This document shows, piece after piece, positions 1-8,038 of a stretch of DNA of 59,749 nt (the stretch's first letter is position 1; the number at the start of each line of letters is the position of its first letter). Made by a program: the position numbers and the translations under genes. Below the pieces are notes generated by a model, which was not told the origin of the DNA, did not search any database, and saw nothing but the letters and a program-made list of their open reading frames with translations. This DNA is from Alphaproteobacteria bacterium (GTDB lineage Bacteria; Pseudomonadota; Alphaproteobacteria; Micavibrionales; UBA2020): NCBI GenBank assembly GCA_016124645.1, contig WGNE01000013.1:1-59749 (forward strand). The letters run 5' to 3'.

Positions 1-185
1 AGGTCGGCGAAGACGCGGTAACGCCCTTCCTTGTGCAGGTCCGACAGGCGGTTCTGGAAGAAGGTCTCGTAGAACTCCAGCGCGGTGTTTTTCGCGGCGC
101 TTTTCTGCGCGGCTGCGCGGCGAGCGGGAGCCGTGGCGGAACCGACGGCGGGCTGCTTTTTGAGGGGAAGGCGGGTCACTGACAT
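1..185 (-). CDS. hemA: 5-aminolevulinate synthase, N-terminal part (gene runs off the left edge)
   Basis: Reading leftwards from an ATG at 185, the frame stays open to the window edge (61 codons). After a basic, Ala-rich extension of about 30 residues it gives EFYETFFQNRLSDLHKEGRY and then RVFADL. This is the characteristic start of the PLP-dependent 5-aminolevulinate synthase of the C4 (Shemin) pathway, which condenses glycine and succinyl-CoA in the first step of haem synthesis in Alphaproteobacteria. The catalytic lysine and PLP site lie outside the window. The gene is divergent from the sugar kinase at 398. The call rests on the N-terminal signature only; the Ala/Lys-rich leader is longer than in many homologues. 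Confidence 0.8.
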   Translation of the reverse strand, partial: MSVTRLPLKKQPAVGSATAPARRAAAQKSAAKNTALEFYETFFQNRLSDLHKEGRYRVFAD

Positions 186-246
186 GGCGCTGTCCTGTTT
201 TTCTTGTTTTTATGTCCAAGTATTGCTTACACCCAGCCTTCTTGCG

Positions 247-276
247 ATGCAATATGACCATAAAAAATAATTGCAT
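247..276. promoter_or_regulatory. 7-bp inverted repeat in the hemA/rbsK divergent gap
   Basis: ATGCAAT (247-253) and ATTGCAT (270-276) form a perfect inverted repeat with a 16-base AT-rich spacer, midway between the divergent hemA and kinase genes. The spacing of about two helical turns suits a dimeric regulator, but no regulator is identified and the arms are short enough to arise by chance. Confidence 0.3.
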
Positions 277-397
277 AGAGGACTTTCAGGGTCTTGTATG
301 CCGGGCGGCGGCGAAACGGAGGAAAAGCGCACTGGACCCCCGCCCCGCTTGGGCTTAAGCTGGCTGCAAGGTTTCAAAAAACAGGTTTTCCAGAAAA

Positions 398-1324
398 ATG
401 ATTATCGTCTTCGGCTCCCTCAATATCGACATCGTCATGCCGGTCGAGCATTTCCCCAAGCCGGGGGAGACGGTTTTATGCGCGACCGACTACCTGAGTC
501 GCCCGGGCGGCAAGGGCGCGAACCAGGCGCTGGCCGCGGCGCGCGCGGGCGGCAAGGTCGCGATGGTCGGCAAGGTGGGGGACGACGCCTTCGGCCGCCG
601 CTCCGTCAACAATCTGAAGTCGCAGGGCATCTGGACGGCGGGCATCGGCATTTCCGAGAGGCCGACGGGCTGCGCCACCATCGCCGTCAACACCAAGGGC
701 GAGAATTTCATCATGGTCGCGCCGGGCGCGAACCTCGACGCGACGGGCGATCAGGCGCCGGACGACATCTTCAGCGACAAGAACATCGTGCTGGCCCAGC
801 TGGAAGTGCCGCACGCGGAAACATTCGACGTGCTGGCCCGCGCCCATGCGAAGGGGGCGACGACCATCCTCAACGCCTCGCCCGCGGGCGCGGTCACGCA
901 AGGGATGCTGGCCTCCATCACCTACCTCATCGTCAACGAGATCGAGGCCCAGCAGCTGGCGCAGAGCCTGCAGCTCGACGGTTCCGACCCCTTGAAGCTG
1001 GCCCGGCACATCGCGGGCATGGCCCCGCACCTTACCTGCATCATCACGCTGGAAGCGCAGGGCGCGGTCGCGGCCGGCGCGCATCACGCCTACCGCGTCG
1101 GCTGCCTGCCCGTGGAAGTCGTGGACACGACCGGCGCGGGCGACGCCTTCTGCGGCATCTTCGCGGCTTCGCTGAAAGCAGGGCACCCCTGGACGAGCGC
1201 CTTGCACCGCGCCTCGGTCGGCGCGGGACTCGCCTGCCTCGGCCTCGGCGCGCAGTCGGGCCTGCCGGACGCGGACGAGATCGACGCCCATCTCGCCCAG
1301 CTTCCCCCGCCCGTGCAGGCGTGA
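398..1324 (+). CDS. rbsK: Ribokinase-like PfkB-family sugar kinase
   Basis: A 308-residue cytoplasmic kinase expected to phosphorylate ribose, or a related sugar or nucleoside, with ATP. Family marks are the N-terminal strand leading into GSLNIDIVMPVEHFPKPGET, the substrate loop GGKGANQALAAARAG (from residue 37), and the C-terminal PfkB signature DTTGAGDAFCG (243-253), whose Asp249 is the expected catalytic base. Length is normal for ribokinase. No ribose transporter or repressor lies nearby, so substrate is inferred from family only. The next gene starts 6 bases after the stop, suggesting co-transcription. The start ATG at 398 begins directly with the first beta strand, as expected. Confidence 0.85.
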   Translation: MIIVFGSLNIDIVMPVEHFPKPGETVLCATDYLSRPGGKGANQALAAARAGGKVAMVGKVGDDAFGRRSVNNLKSQGIWTAGIGISERPTGCATIAVNTKGENFIMVAPGANLDATGDQAPDDIFSDKNIVLAQLEVPHAETFDVLARAHAKGATTILNASPAGAVTQGMLASITYLIVNEIEAQQLAQSLQLDGSDPLKLARHIAGMAPHLTCIITLEAQGAVAAGAHHAYRVGCLPVEVVDTTGAGDAFCGIFAASLKAGHPWTSALHRASVGAGLACLGLGAQSGLPDADEIDAHLAQLPPPVQA

Positions 1325-1330
1325 CGCCGC

Positions 1331-1975
1331 TTGTCCGAAGAGAAGAAATCACCGCCCCCCCTTTCGACCGCGCCGCCCGATGCGGCAGAGATCGTCTTCA
1401 CCGTTTCCTATGAGCTGAGGGACGTCAAGCGGCGGCTGTGGCAGATGACGCCCTTGCTCCTGCCCGCCATCGCCCTGCTCGTTTTTTCCCTGCAGCCGGG
1501 GCATGTGACGCTGGACGCCACGGGGGTGATGCTGCTGCGCGTTGGCGCGCTCTGCCTGCTCGTGCTCGCCCGCGTGGTATGGAACCGCGCCAAGCCCTAC
1601 CACGAAGAGCCGGAACTGATACAGGCGACCGCGAAGGGCCTGTGGTTCACCCGCGAAAAGCTTTTCGTGCCCTATGAACGCCTGCTGGAGATACGGCGCA
1701 TCCGCGGCTTTTGCGCGCGCGGGCCGAACGGGACGTGGCTGGGCTTTAAAATAGACGCCGCCGGCACGAGCCCCGAAGCGCTGGAGGACAGCTTAAGCTT
1801 CAGACAGAAACTCGCCCTTTCCGGCAAGGGCAACGTCATCGAGCTGCGCACGCTCAACATCATGCGCCTCGAGCAGCACAGCGCCGTCATCATCGACGAA
1901 ATCGAAAAGCTGAAGGCGGCGCGGCTCGGAACGACCGCGAGGCCGGAAACAGCGGACGCCGGACCCGCCCCGTGA
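1331..1975 (+). CDS. Hypothetical two-helix membrane protein, PH-like soluble half
   Basis: 214 residues, not recognised as a named family. A Pro-rich cytoplasmic N-terminus is followed by two hydrophobic segments (about 41-55 and 66-83) and then a soluble half of about 125 residues. Its pattern (a strand with 'GLWFTREKLFVPYERLLEIR') resembles bacterial PH-like domains of small membrane proteins; that is inference. The start is TTG at 1331, six bases after the sugar kinase stop; the next ATG would lie inside the first membrane segment. It is probably translated from the kinase mRNA. It ends just before a palindromic repeat (1983-2036). Confidence 0.6.
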   Translation: MSEEKKSPPPLSTAPPDAAEIVFTVSYELRDVKRRLWQMTPLLLPAIALLVFSLQPGHVTLDATGVMLLRVGALCLLVLARVVWNRAKPYHEEPELIQATAKGLWFTREKLFVPYERLLEIRRIRGFCARGPNGTWLGFKIDAAGTSPEALEDSLSFRQKLALSGKGNVIELRTLNIMRLEQHSAVIIDEIEKLKAARLGTTARPETADAGPAP

Positions 1976-1982
1976 AAAACCA

Positions 1983-2036
1983 CGCCACCCCCGCCTTGCG
2001 CGGGAGTCTGGATGCCCGCGCAAGGCGGGCATGACG
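1983..2036. repeat. Palindromic dispersed repeat, copy A (core-less form)
   Basis: A perfect 15-bp inverted repeat (arm CCCGCCTTGCGCGGG at 1990-2004, partner at 2015-2029) with a 10-base loop, flanked by CGCCACC and GCATGACG. The outer and inner words recur in copies at 14796-14891 and 55715-55828 with extra DNA in the loop. It lies between convergent genes, where it may also act as a transcription stop. Looks like a REP or MITE-type element; no transposase is nearby. Confidence 0.75.
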
Positions 2037-2059
2037 AAAGCGACCCCGACCGAAAAAAC

Positions 2060-2887
2060 TCAGCCCGCCCTCTGCCAGATCATGTTCATGCGGGTGGTGG
2101 CTTTGAGCGCGTAGCCCGCTTTTTCCAGCGCGCCCTTCAAATCCTGTTTCCATTCGGCGGGGGAGTTTTCGAGGATGATGTGCGCGGGCAGCATGTCGCG
2201 CGGCGCGGCCGTGAGGAAGGGGATGAGCGCGATGTCCTCCGCCCCCTCGACGTCGATCTTGAGCATATCCACGTGGGAGATGCCGTGACGTTTCAGGATT
2301 TCCGCCAGCGGCCATGCATCGACGGTGATTTTATGCGACGAGCGCCGCAGGGCGATGCTGGACCCGCCGAGGTTGGTATCGTCCAGCACGAGGTCGATCG
2401 TGCCCGCCTCCCCCGCCACGCAGGCCTGCTCGATGCGGATGCGGTCTTCGAAACCGTTGAGCGCGGCGTTGAACTTCAGCCTTGTGAGCACGGCGGGGTT
2501 GGGCTCCACCGCCAGCACGCGCCCGCCCGCCGTCAGCCGCGCCGCCGCCGTCATGGTATAGATGCCCGCGTTCGCGCCGATATCGACGAAAACGCCGTCC
2601 GCCGGAAGCTTTGCGCGGATGAGGTCGCGCTCCTGTTTATCAAAAAATTGCGGCATGAAAAGGAATTTGCGTTCGGAGACGTTGTCGTTCATGTAAAGCC
2701 GCAGCTTCAGACCTTCCACCGTCACGTCCATGACCGGCGCGGGGGATGTTTTCAGCACCGCCTTGCGGATGAAGAGCGCGCTGCGCCGCCCCAGCCAGCT
2801 GACCGGCATGGATTGCGCCTTGCGGATAAGGGCGGAAGCCATGCTGCCGGGTGCATAGGCGCCGAAAGGGGATTGCGTATCCGTCAT
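2060..2887 (-). CDS. FkbM-family S-adenosylmethionine methyltransferase
   Basis: 275 residues. Rossmann-type SAM site VDIGANAGIYT (101-111) after the strand 'DGVF', the acidic loop AVEPNPAVLTRLKFNAAL (126-143), and the FkbM hallmark KIDVEGAED (210-218). FkbM enzymes typically O-methylate sugars or polyketides; the substrate here is unknown. The N-terminal 90 residues are family-like without a signal peptide, so it is cytoplasmic. It lies 15 bases downstream of mltA on the same strand and may be co-transcribed. In relatives an Smr-domain gene often follows mltA, so this methyltransferase may mark a local replacement (inference). Confidence 0.8.
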   Translation of the reverse strand: MTDTQSPFGAYAPGSMASALIRKAQSMPVSWLGRRSALFIRKAVLKTSPAPVMDVTVEGLKLRLYMNDNVSERKFLFMPQFFDKQERDLIRAKLPADGVFVDIGANAGIYTMTAAARLTAGGRVLAVEPNPAVLTRLKFNAALNGFEDRIRIEQACVAGEAGTIDLVLDDTNLGGSSIALRRSSHKITVDAWPLAEILKRHGISHVDMLKIDVEGAEDIALIPFLTAAPRDMLPAHIILENSPAEWKQDLKGALEKAGYALKATTRMNMIWQRAG

Positions 2888-2902
2888 GCCTGTGCCCGTC
2901 CT

Positions 2903-4183
2903 TTAAGGGTTGAAAGCCTTCATCGCGGCGGCGAGGAAGGAATGATGCGCGGGCTTGAGGTATTTTTCCGGCACCGTCACGCTTTTGGGCAGGAAGATGT
3001 AATAGCGGCCCGCGCTTTTCATCGCCCCCGCTTTCGCGGTCGCGTCATCGCCCGCGCCCCAGAAGAAATCGCCGCGCACCGCGCCGGTGATCGCCCCGCC
3101 GGTATCCTGCGCGATCATCAGCCGTTGCAGCCGCGCGCCTTCTTGCGCGTTCCCTTGCGGGGCTTGCGCGTCCAGCCAGACCGGCACGCCGTAGGGGATG
3201 AGGTGGCGGTCCACCGCCATGCTGCGACGGGGGGTGAGCTCGACGCCTTCCGCGCCTAAAGGCCCGTCGCCCGGCAGCTTGCGGAAGAAGACGAAGGACT
3301 GGTTGATGTCCATCACCTTCGGCGCGTCTTCGGGGTGCGCCTCCAGCCAGTCGCGGATGCTTTGCATGGAGACGTTCTCTTTCGTGAGCGCGCCCTGCTT
3401 GATGAGCGCGCGGCCGATGGCGGTATAGGCATGGCCGTTCTGCGCCGCGTAGCCGACGCGCAGCACGGAGCCGTCTTCCATCTGCACGAGGCCGGAGCCC
3501 TGAATGTGCAAAAAGAACGCATCGACCGGATTATCGACCCAGACGATTTCGCGCCCGCGGTCTTTCAGCGCGCCCTTTTCAATTTGCGCGCGGGTGTAAT
3601 AGGGCACGAGGTTTTCATCCGCCACGCGCCCCATGATCGTCTCGCCCTTCAATGACGGCTTGAAATCGCCCAGATGCACGGTGACGAGGTCCGTCGGTCG
3701 CGCGTAGAGCGGCGTTAAGTAAGGCGCGCGTTTTTCCGCCGCGCCGTGCAACAGCGGCTCGTAATAACCGGTGAACAGCCCTTGCGAACCGTCATCGCCA
3801 TAGACGGCATAGGGCGTGAAATTGTCTTTCATGAACTGCCGCGCGGCAAGGCCGTTGCCGGGGGTCATATCGCGCAGGCTCTCGCACACCGGTTGCCAGT
3901 CGGCATAGGCGCCCGCATAGGGCAGCGGGCCCACGGAAACCTCCGGCTTTTTCTTCAAAAACCTCTTGCAGGATTTCAGCAGCGCGGGAATGGCGTTTTC
4001 GGACGCGTCCTGCGTCCAGCCGGGCAGTGATGCGATATCGGTTTTTTCAAGATATATCGCGGGCGTTTTGTTCGCCGTCTTTTTTTCCTGCGTCGCGAAA
4101 GGCCCCGCCGTCCAGTGGCAGGAGATGCAGCCCGCGAGCGGCAGGCAGAGCAGCAGGGCCGCGATCAGTCTTGGCAGGCGCAT
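2903..4183 (-). CDS. mltA: Membrane-bound lytic murein transglycosylase A
   Basis: 426-residue outer-membrane lipoprotein that cleaves the glycan strands of peptidoglycan to 1,6-anhydro products. The signal peptide ends in a lipobox LAGC with Cys19. The MltA domain shows GLFTGYYEPLLHG and VGYAAQNGHAYTAIGRALI. The C-terminal 3D domain shows RSMAVDRHLIPYGVPVWLD and IAQDTGGAITGAVRGDFFWG, carrying the catalytic Asp region. Length is typical. It starts 10 bases downstream of the Tim44-like gene, an order common in Alphaproteobacteria (secB / fxsA / Tim44-like / mltA). Confidence 0.93.
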   Translation of the reverse strand: MRLPRLIAALLLCLPLAGCISCHWTAGPFATQEKKTANKTPAIYLEKTDIASLPGWTQDASENAIPALLKSCKRFLKKKPEVSVGPLPYAGAYADWQPVCESLRDMTPGNGLAARQFMKDNFTPYAVYGDDGSQGLFTGYYEPLLHGAAEKRAPYLTPLYARPTDLVTVHLGDFKPSLKGETIMGRVADENLVPYYTRAQIEKGALKDRGREIVWVDNPVDAFFLHIQGSGLVQMEDGSVLRVGYAAQNGHAYTAIGRALIKQGALTKENVSMQSIRDWLEAHPEDAPKVMDINQSFVFFRKLPGDGPLGAEGVELTPRRSMAVDRHLIPYGVPVWLDAQAPQGNAQEGARLQRLMIAQDTGGAITGAVRGDFFWGAGDDATAKAGAMKSAGRYYIFLPKSVTVPEKYLKPAHHSFLAAAMKAFNP

Positions 4184-4193
4184 GGAATTCTCT

Positions 4194-4919
4194 TCACCCC
4201 TCGGGCGGCGCTTCGACGACGCCGGTCTCGATGAGCATCCAGTTCGGATCCTTCGAGCGCGTGTCGCGCGTGAAGCTCCAGACGTCCTTCACGGTCAGGA
4301 TGCTGTCCGGGTCGCCCTCCACCACCTTGTCTTCGGAATCGCGGGTGACGGTGGTTTCCTCGACCTCGAACATCACGGTCACATAGGCCATGAGCCCGCC
4401 CAGATGCGCTTCCTTGATCTTCGAGGATTTCACGCGGTGGATGATGAGCTCGGTCCGCCGGCCCGCGTCCTGCAGCGCCTTGACGCCGGCGGAGAAATCC
4501 GCGAAGAGCTTGGGGCTCAACAATGGCTTCAGCGCCTCGATATCGCCGCGCGCATAGGCGGTCACGATATGCTCGAAGGCCTTGCGCGCGCCGAAAATGA
4601 AGGTCGAGGGATCAAAGGCGCGGTCCGCCTCCGCGATTTCGGCGAGCCCCTGCTCCACGCGCCCGTCGGCATTGGCGGCTTCGTCCACGATTTCGTCGAG
4701 GCTGTATTGCGGCACGGCGGCCTGCGCGGCCTGCTGGGCGGCGGCGCGGGCGACGGCGGCGTTGATGGGGCGCACGTTGCTGCGCGGGGCCGCGTTCTCG
4801 TCGTCGCCTTCGAGGAAGGGATTGCGCCTCTCGTGCCCGCCGCGCGCGCCCAGCACGCTGTTGAGGCGGTAGATCAGGAAGGCGGCGACGACCGCGTAAA
4901 AAATAAGGTCTATACTCAC
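4194..4919 (-). CDS. Tim44/TimA-like domain protein
   Basis: 241 residues with one N-terminal membrane helix (about 3-18), a linker rich in Asn, Ala and charged residues, and a C-terminal Tim44-like domain (about 105-235) containing 'FIFGARKAFEHIVTAYARGD' and 'LKPLLSPKLFADFSAGV'. Family members in Alphaproteobacteria are membrane-anchored, relate to the mitochondrial import factor Tim44 and are thought to act on membrane or envelope proteins. The start is GTG at 4919. It is divergent from fxsA and immediately upstream of mltA. Confidence 0.85.
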   Translation of the reverse strand: MSIDLIFYAVVAAFLIYRLNSVLGARGGHERRNPFLEGDDENAAPRSNVRPINAAVARAAAQQAAQAAVPQYSLDEIVDEAANADGRVEQGLAEIAEADRAFDPSTFIFGARKAFEHIVTAYARGDIEALKPLLSPKLFADFSAGVKALQDAGRRTELIIHRVKSSKIKEAHLGGLMAYVTVMFEVEETTVTRDSEDKVVEGDPDSILTVKDVWSFTRDTRSKDPNWMLIETGVVEAPPEG

Positions 4920-5041
4920 TGTGGGTCTGCCCCTCTCTCTTTCCTTTAAGGGTCGAAACTTCTGCGGCTTTTACGGCCAAAAAGCGCCAGCGGGGGCGAA
5001 ATGTCAAGAGCGGGCCGGTTTTCGGTCCCCGCAGTTCCCCC

Positions 5042-5069
5042 TTGATACCCTGTCTTAAAATTGTATCTT
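5042..5069 (+). promoter_or_regulatory. Candidate sigma-70 promoter for fxsA
   Basis: TTGATA (5042-5047), 16-base spacer, TATCTT (5064-5069), about 70 bases before the fxsA start. Reasonable but imperfect match; assigned by eye. Confidence 0.4.
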
Positions 5070-5139
5070 ATTTCCAGCCATTCATCCATATCCGCCGCCG
5101 AAGGCGCTTGCCGGGCCGCGGAGAAGAATTTGTCAGCTT

Positions 5140-5685
5140 ATGTATAACATTTTTTCCCTCATCACCCTGATGCCACTGATCGAGATCATCGGCTTCGTCG
5201 TCATCGGCGGCAAGATCGGCCTTGGCTGGACGATGCTCTGGCTGCTGGCGGATACGATGCTGGGCGTCAAGCTTTTGAAAATGGCGGGCAGCGGCGCGTG
5301 GCTGCGACCGAGGCCGGGGGAAGACGACGACTTGTTTCAGGTGGAGGACGCCTTCGACAGCCTTTGCCTGATGATCGCAGGGCTTTTGCTGCTTTTTCCG
5401 GGGTTTATCAGCGATTTCATCGCCCTGCCCTTCCTGCTCTCGCCCGTGCGGCACTGGCTTTTCGGCCGCTCGAAAGCGAACCCGGACAGCTTCATGCGCC
5501 GCTTCACGCGCGATACGGAGGGTTTTCGCACATGGACCTACAGCCGCACCCATAGCGAGCGCCATGCGCGCGGGCGGCATGAAACCATCGACGCCGAATT
5601 CCGCCGCATCGACGGCAACGACACGCTGAACCGCCCGCGCGACGCGCAGGACGAAGCCGACGAGAACTGGCCGCCGCGCCCCTGA
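5140..5685 (+). CDS. fxsA: FxsA family membrane protein
   Basis: 181 residues. The N-terminal half has the FxsA pattern: a first helix with 'LMPLIEIIGFVVIGGKIGLG' and a second with 'WTMLWLLADTMLGVKLL', then ALCLMIAG-like and FPGFISDFIALPFLL segments. E. coli FxsA is an inner-membrane protein whose overproduction relieves F-plasmid exclusion of phage T7; its normal role is unclear. The hydrophilic C-terminal 60 residues are Arg/His-rich and variable in the family. It lies between the divergent Tim44-like gene and secB, the usual alphaproteobacterial neighbourhood. Confidence 0.85.
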   Translation: MYNIFSLITLMPLIEIIGFVVIGGKIGLGWTMLWLLADTMLGVKLLKMAGSGAWLRPRPGEDDDLFQVEDAFDSLCLMIAGLLLLFPGFISDFIALPFLLSPVRHWLFGRSKANPDSFMRRFTRDTEGFRTWTYSRTHSERHARGRHETIDAEFRRIDGNDTLNRPRDAQDEADENWPPRP

Positions 5686-5814
5686 GGCATTAATTACGGG
5701 AAAACATCCGTTTAAGATATTGCGGACAAAGCCCGCCAAGCCTTGCGGCACCCGCCCTGCCGTGCTACCACGAAAACCATAAAACACCAGTACGTGAAGG
5801 GATTTAAGAGAATC

Positions 5815-6342
5815 ATGACGGAAGCTTCAGACAAGAACGCCCCCCAGACCCCAGCCGGCGGCAACCAGAACGCGGGCGAACAGCCCGGCATTCAGGTCAT
5901 CACCCAGTACATCAAGGACATGTCCTTCGAGAACCCGAACGCGCCCGAAAGCCTCATCAGCGGCTGGCCCGCGCCCGACACCAACGTGACCGTGACCCTG
6001 CACCACCAGCCGGTGCGCGACGACGTCTATGAGTGCAGCGTGAAATTCGGCGTGGAAGCGAAAAAGAAGGACGAGGACCGCACCTGCTTCGTCATCGAGA
6101 TCCTCTACGGCGCGCTGGTCGTGCTGAAGAACATCAAGCCCGAGCAGCATCAGGCCGTGATGATGGTCGAGGTGCCCAAGCTGATGTTCCCCTTCGTGCG
6201 CGAAATCGTCGCCGAGACCGTGGCCAAGGGCGGCTACCCGCCGCTCTACCTCACGCCCATCAGCTTCGAGACGATCTACATGGACGCCGTGAAGCGCCAG
6301 CAGGAAGAAAACGCGAAGAAAACCGGCACCGACAAGGCATAA
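5815..6342 (+). CDS. secB: Protein-export chaperone SecB
   Basis: 175-residue homotetrameric cytosolic chaperone that keeps preproteins unfolded and delivers them to SecA. The sequence follows the family closely: IQVITQYIKDMSFENPNAP, the strand 'VYECSVKFGVEAKKKDEDRT', then VEVPKLMFPFVREIVAETV and GGYPPLYLTPISFETIYMDA near the C-terminus. ATG at 5815 is chosen over the upstream in-frame ATG at 5743 because the 24 extra residues are basic and unlike SecB. Both tails are typical low-complexity. It ends before a strong terminator shared with dnaQ. Confidence 0.96.
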   Translation: MTEASDKNAPQTPAGGNQNAGEQPGIQVITQYIKDMSFENPNAPESLISGWPAPDTNVTVTLHHQPVRDDVYECSVKFGVEAKKKDEDRTCFVIEILYGALVVLKNIKPEQHQAVMMVEVPKLMFPFVREIVAETVAKGGYPPLYLTPISFETIYMDAVKRQQEENAKKTGTDKA

Positions 6343-6362
6343 CGGCTTTCACGCGACAAACA

Positions 6363-6392
6363 AAAGGCGGCCTTTGAAAGGGCCGCCTTTTT
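6363..6392. terminator. Bidirectional rho-independent terminator between secB and dnaQ
   Basis: Stem AAAGGCGGCC (6363-6372) with GGCCGCCTTT (6381-6390), 8-base loop, T-run after it on the plus strand and A-run before it (T-run on the minus strand). It sits between the convergent secB and dnaQ genes. Confidence 0.9.
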
Positions 6393-6412
6393 GTTTTGCC
6401 GCTATCGCTCCG

Positions 6413-7135
6413 TCACGAAACCTTCTTGTCTTGGGCCGTATCCTCCCCGCCGTCGGCTTTGAGCCAGAGGCTGTCTTTCAGCATGGCGAGGAAGGCGCGG
6501 TGGGTGGCGGCTTCTTCTTCGCTGGCGGGGAAGCTGCGCTGGGGGCGGTCCTGCCGCTTGATGCGGGCGTTGAGTTTCACGTTGCCGGGGGCCGATGCGT
6601 CGCGCGCGAGGCCAAGGCCGTGCTGCCGCCCGCCCATCAGCTCCAGATAAACCTCGGCCAGCAGTTCCGCGTCGAGCAGGGCGCCGTGCAGCGTGCGCTC
6701 GGTATTGTCGATTTTAAACCTGCGGCACAGCGCGTCGAGGCTGGCGGGCTGGCCGGGGTATTTCTGGCGCGCCATGAACAGCGTATCGACCACGCGCAGC
6801 ATCGGCAGCGGCTTGAAGCCCGCGGTCTTCAGCTCCGCATTGATGAACTTCATGTCGAATTCGGCGTTGTGGATGACGAGGCGGGCGGTGCCGATGAAAT
6901 CGAGGAAATCGCCGACCTTCTCCGTGAACAGCGGGTGGCCCTTCAGGAATTCCGCCGTCAGCCCGTGGACGCGCACCGCGCCTTCGGGCACGTCGCGCTC
7001 GGGGTTCAGGTATGTGTGAAAGACCCGCCCCGTGGGCAGGTGGTTTTCAAGCTCGACGCAGCCGATCTCGACCAGACGGTCGCCTTCGGCCGGGTCCATG
7101 CCCGTGGTTTCTGTATCGAGGACGATTTCACGCAT
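6413..7135 (-). CDS. dnaQ: DNA polymerase III epsilon subunit (3'-5' proofreading exonuclease)
   Basis: DEDDh exonuclease of the replicative polymerase, about 240 residues. Exo I is VLDTETTG (Asp7, Glu9), Exo II is VIHNAEFDMKFINAEL, and Exo III is LHGALLDAELLAEVY with its His and Asp. The 30-residue C-terminal tail fits the segment that binds the alpha subunit. ATG at 7135 is preferred because MREIVLDTETTG is the usual start; a TTG lies two codons upstream. It is the last gene of the minus-strand run from ppsR and stops at the terminator shared with secB. Confidence 0.95.
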   Translation of the reverse strand: MREIVLDTETTGMDPAEGDRLVEIGCVELENHLPTGRVFHTYLNPERDVPEGAVRVHGLTAEFLKGHPLFTEKVGDFLDFIGTARLVIHNAEFDMKFINAELKTAGFKPLPMLRVVDTLFMARQKYPGQPASLDALCRRFKIDNTERTLHGALLDAELLAEVYLELMGGRQHGLGLARDASAPGNVKLNARIKRQDRPQRSFPASEEEAATHRAFLAMLKDSLWLKADGGEDTAQDKKVS

Positions 7136-7176
7136 GGACAAGATTTACCAAAGCGGAGGGCAGCTTGCAACAGGGC

Positions 7177-7983
7177 TCACTGGTCGCAAAACCTTGCGGA
7201 TAAAATGTGCATGTTATCAGGGTCTTGCAGCAAGACGGCGCAGGTATCGTCGCCCGCAGGTTTCGCCATCTTGATCTTGTAGCTCTGCTTGCCGCCGGGA
7301 TAGGTGCCGATGGTCAGCATGTCGGTCGCGATGTTGCGGTTCTTTAAGGTCGCGCCGTGGTTCTCCCCGCCCGTCACCCGCGTGACCGCCTGCCGCGTGA
7401 CGCGCAGCAGCAGCACGTTGGCGGGGGTGTGCAGGCCGGGGCCTTCGACCGTCACCACCGCCTCCCCGTCGTCCTTGAGTTCCGGCGTGATCTTGAAGTG
7501 TTGGCGGCGCAGGGATTTCGCCTGCTCGATCTCGCCAAACACGGACTGGCGGCGCGTGCCGACGTCCTGCAAGCGGCCATCAATAACGATCTGCGGGGTG
7601 AAGACGCGGTCGGAATTCATGATAACGCGGTTGTAGTTCTGCTGCCGCTGCGACCATGTGGGGCTGGAGAACGGGTCTTTCCACTTGCCTGCGAAAAAGG
7701 TCTTGAGGTCGTCCCAGTAATCGACGTGCATTTCCAGCGTGATGACGTCCGCGCGGTGCGCGAGCTCGGAGAGGAACGCGTCCGCCGCCGGGCAGGAGGA
7801 ACAGCCCTGCGAGGTGAACAGCTCCGCCACCACCGCGTCCGGGTCCTTGACCACCGCGACGGAGACGGCGGAAACCTTGCCCTTCGCCGCCTGCGCGGGC
7901 CGGGCGGCGAGCCAGATGAAACCCGCCGCCAGCAAAAGGGCGGGCAGCAGGAATTTGAAGGTCTTGACGCTTGCGAATGTCAT
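7177..7983 (-). CDS. DUF1223 periplasmic thioredoxin-like protein
   Basis: A 268-residue exported protein: signal peptide about 1-33, ending near RPAQAA, then a thioredoxin-like fold beginning AELFTSQGCSSCPAAD with the CxxC pair Cys61/Cys64, and a conserved 'EMHVDYWDDL' and 'FTPQIVIDGR' typical of DUF1223. The family is presumed to have thiol-redox activity but substrates are unknown. ATG at 7983 has an AGAGGA ribosome-binding site about 8 bases upstream; GTG at 7986 is less well placed. It lies between coaE and dnaQ, which in many Alphaproteobacteria are adjacent, so it may be an insertion into that operon. Confidence 0.85.
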   Translation of the reverse strand: MTFASVKTFKFLLPALLLAAGFIWLAARPAQAAKGKVSAVSVAVVKDPDAVVAELFTSQGCSSCPAADAFLSELAHRADVITLEMHVDYWDDLKTFFAGKWKDPFSSPTWSQRQQNYNRVIMNSDRVFTPQIVIDGRLQDVGTRRQSVFGEIEQAKSLRRQHFKITPELKDDGEAVVTVEGPGLHTPANVLLLRVTRQAVTRVTGGENHGATLKNRNIATDMLTIGTYPGGKQSYKIKMAKPAGDDTCAVLLQDPDNMHILSARFCDQ

Positions 7984-8038
7984 CACTCAATCCTCTTCGG
8001 GCGGGAGCCCTTTTGGGTCAAGCCCCGCCTTTTTCAGG

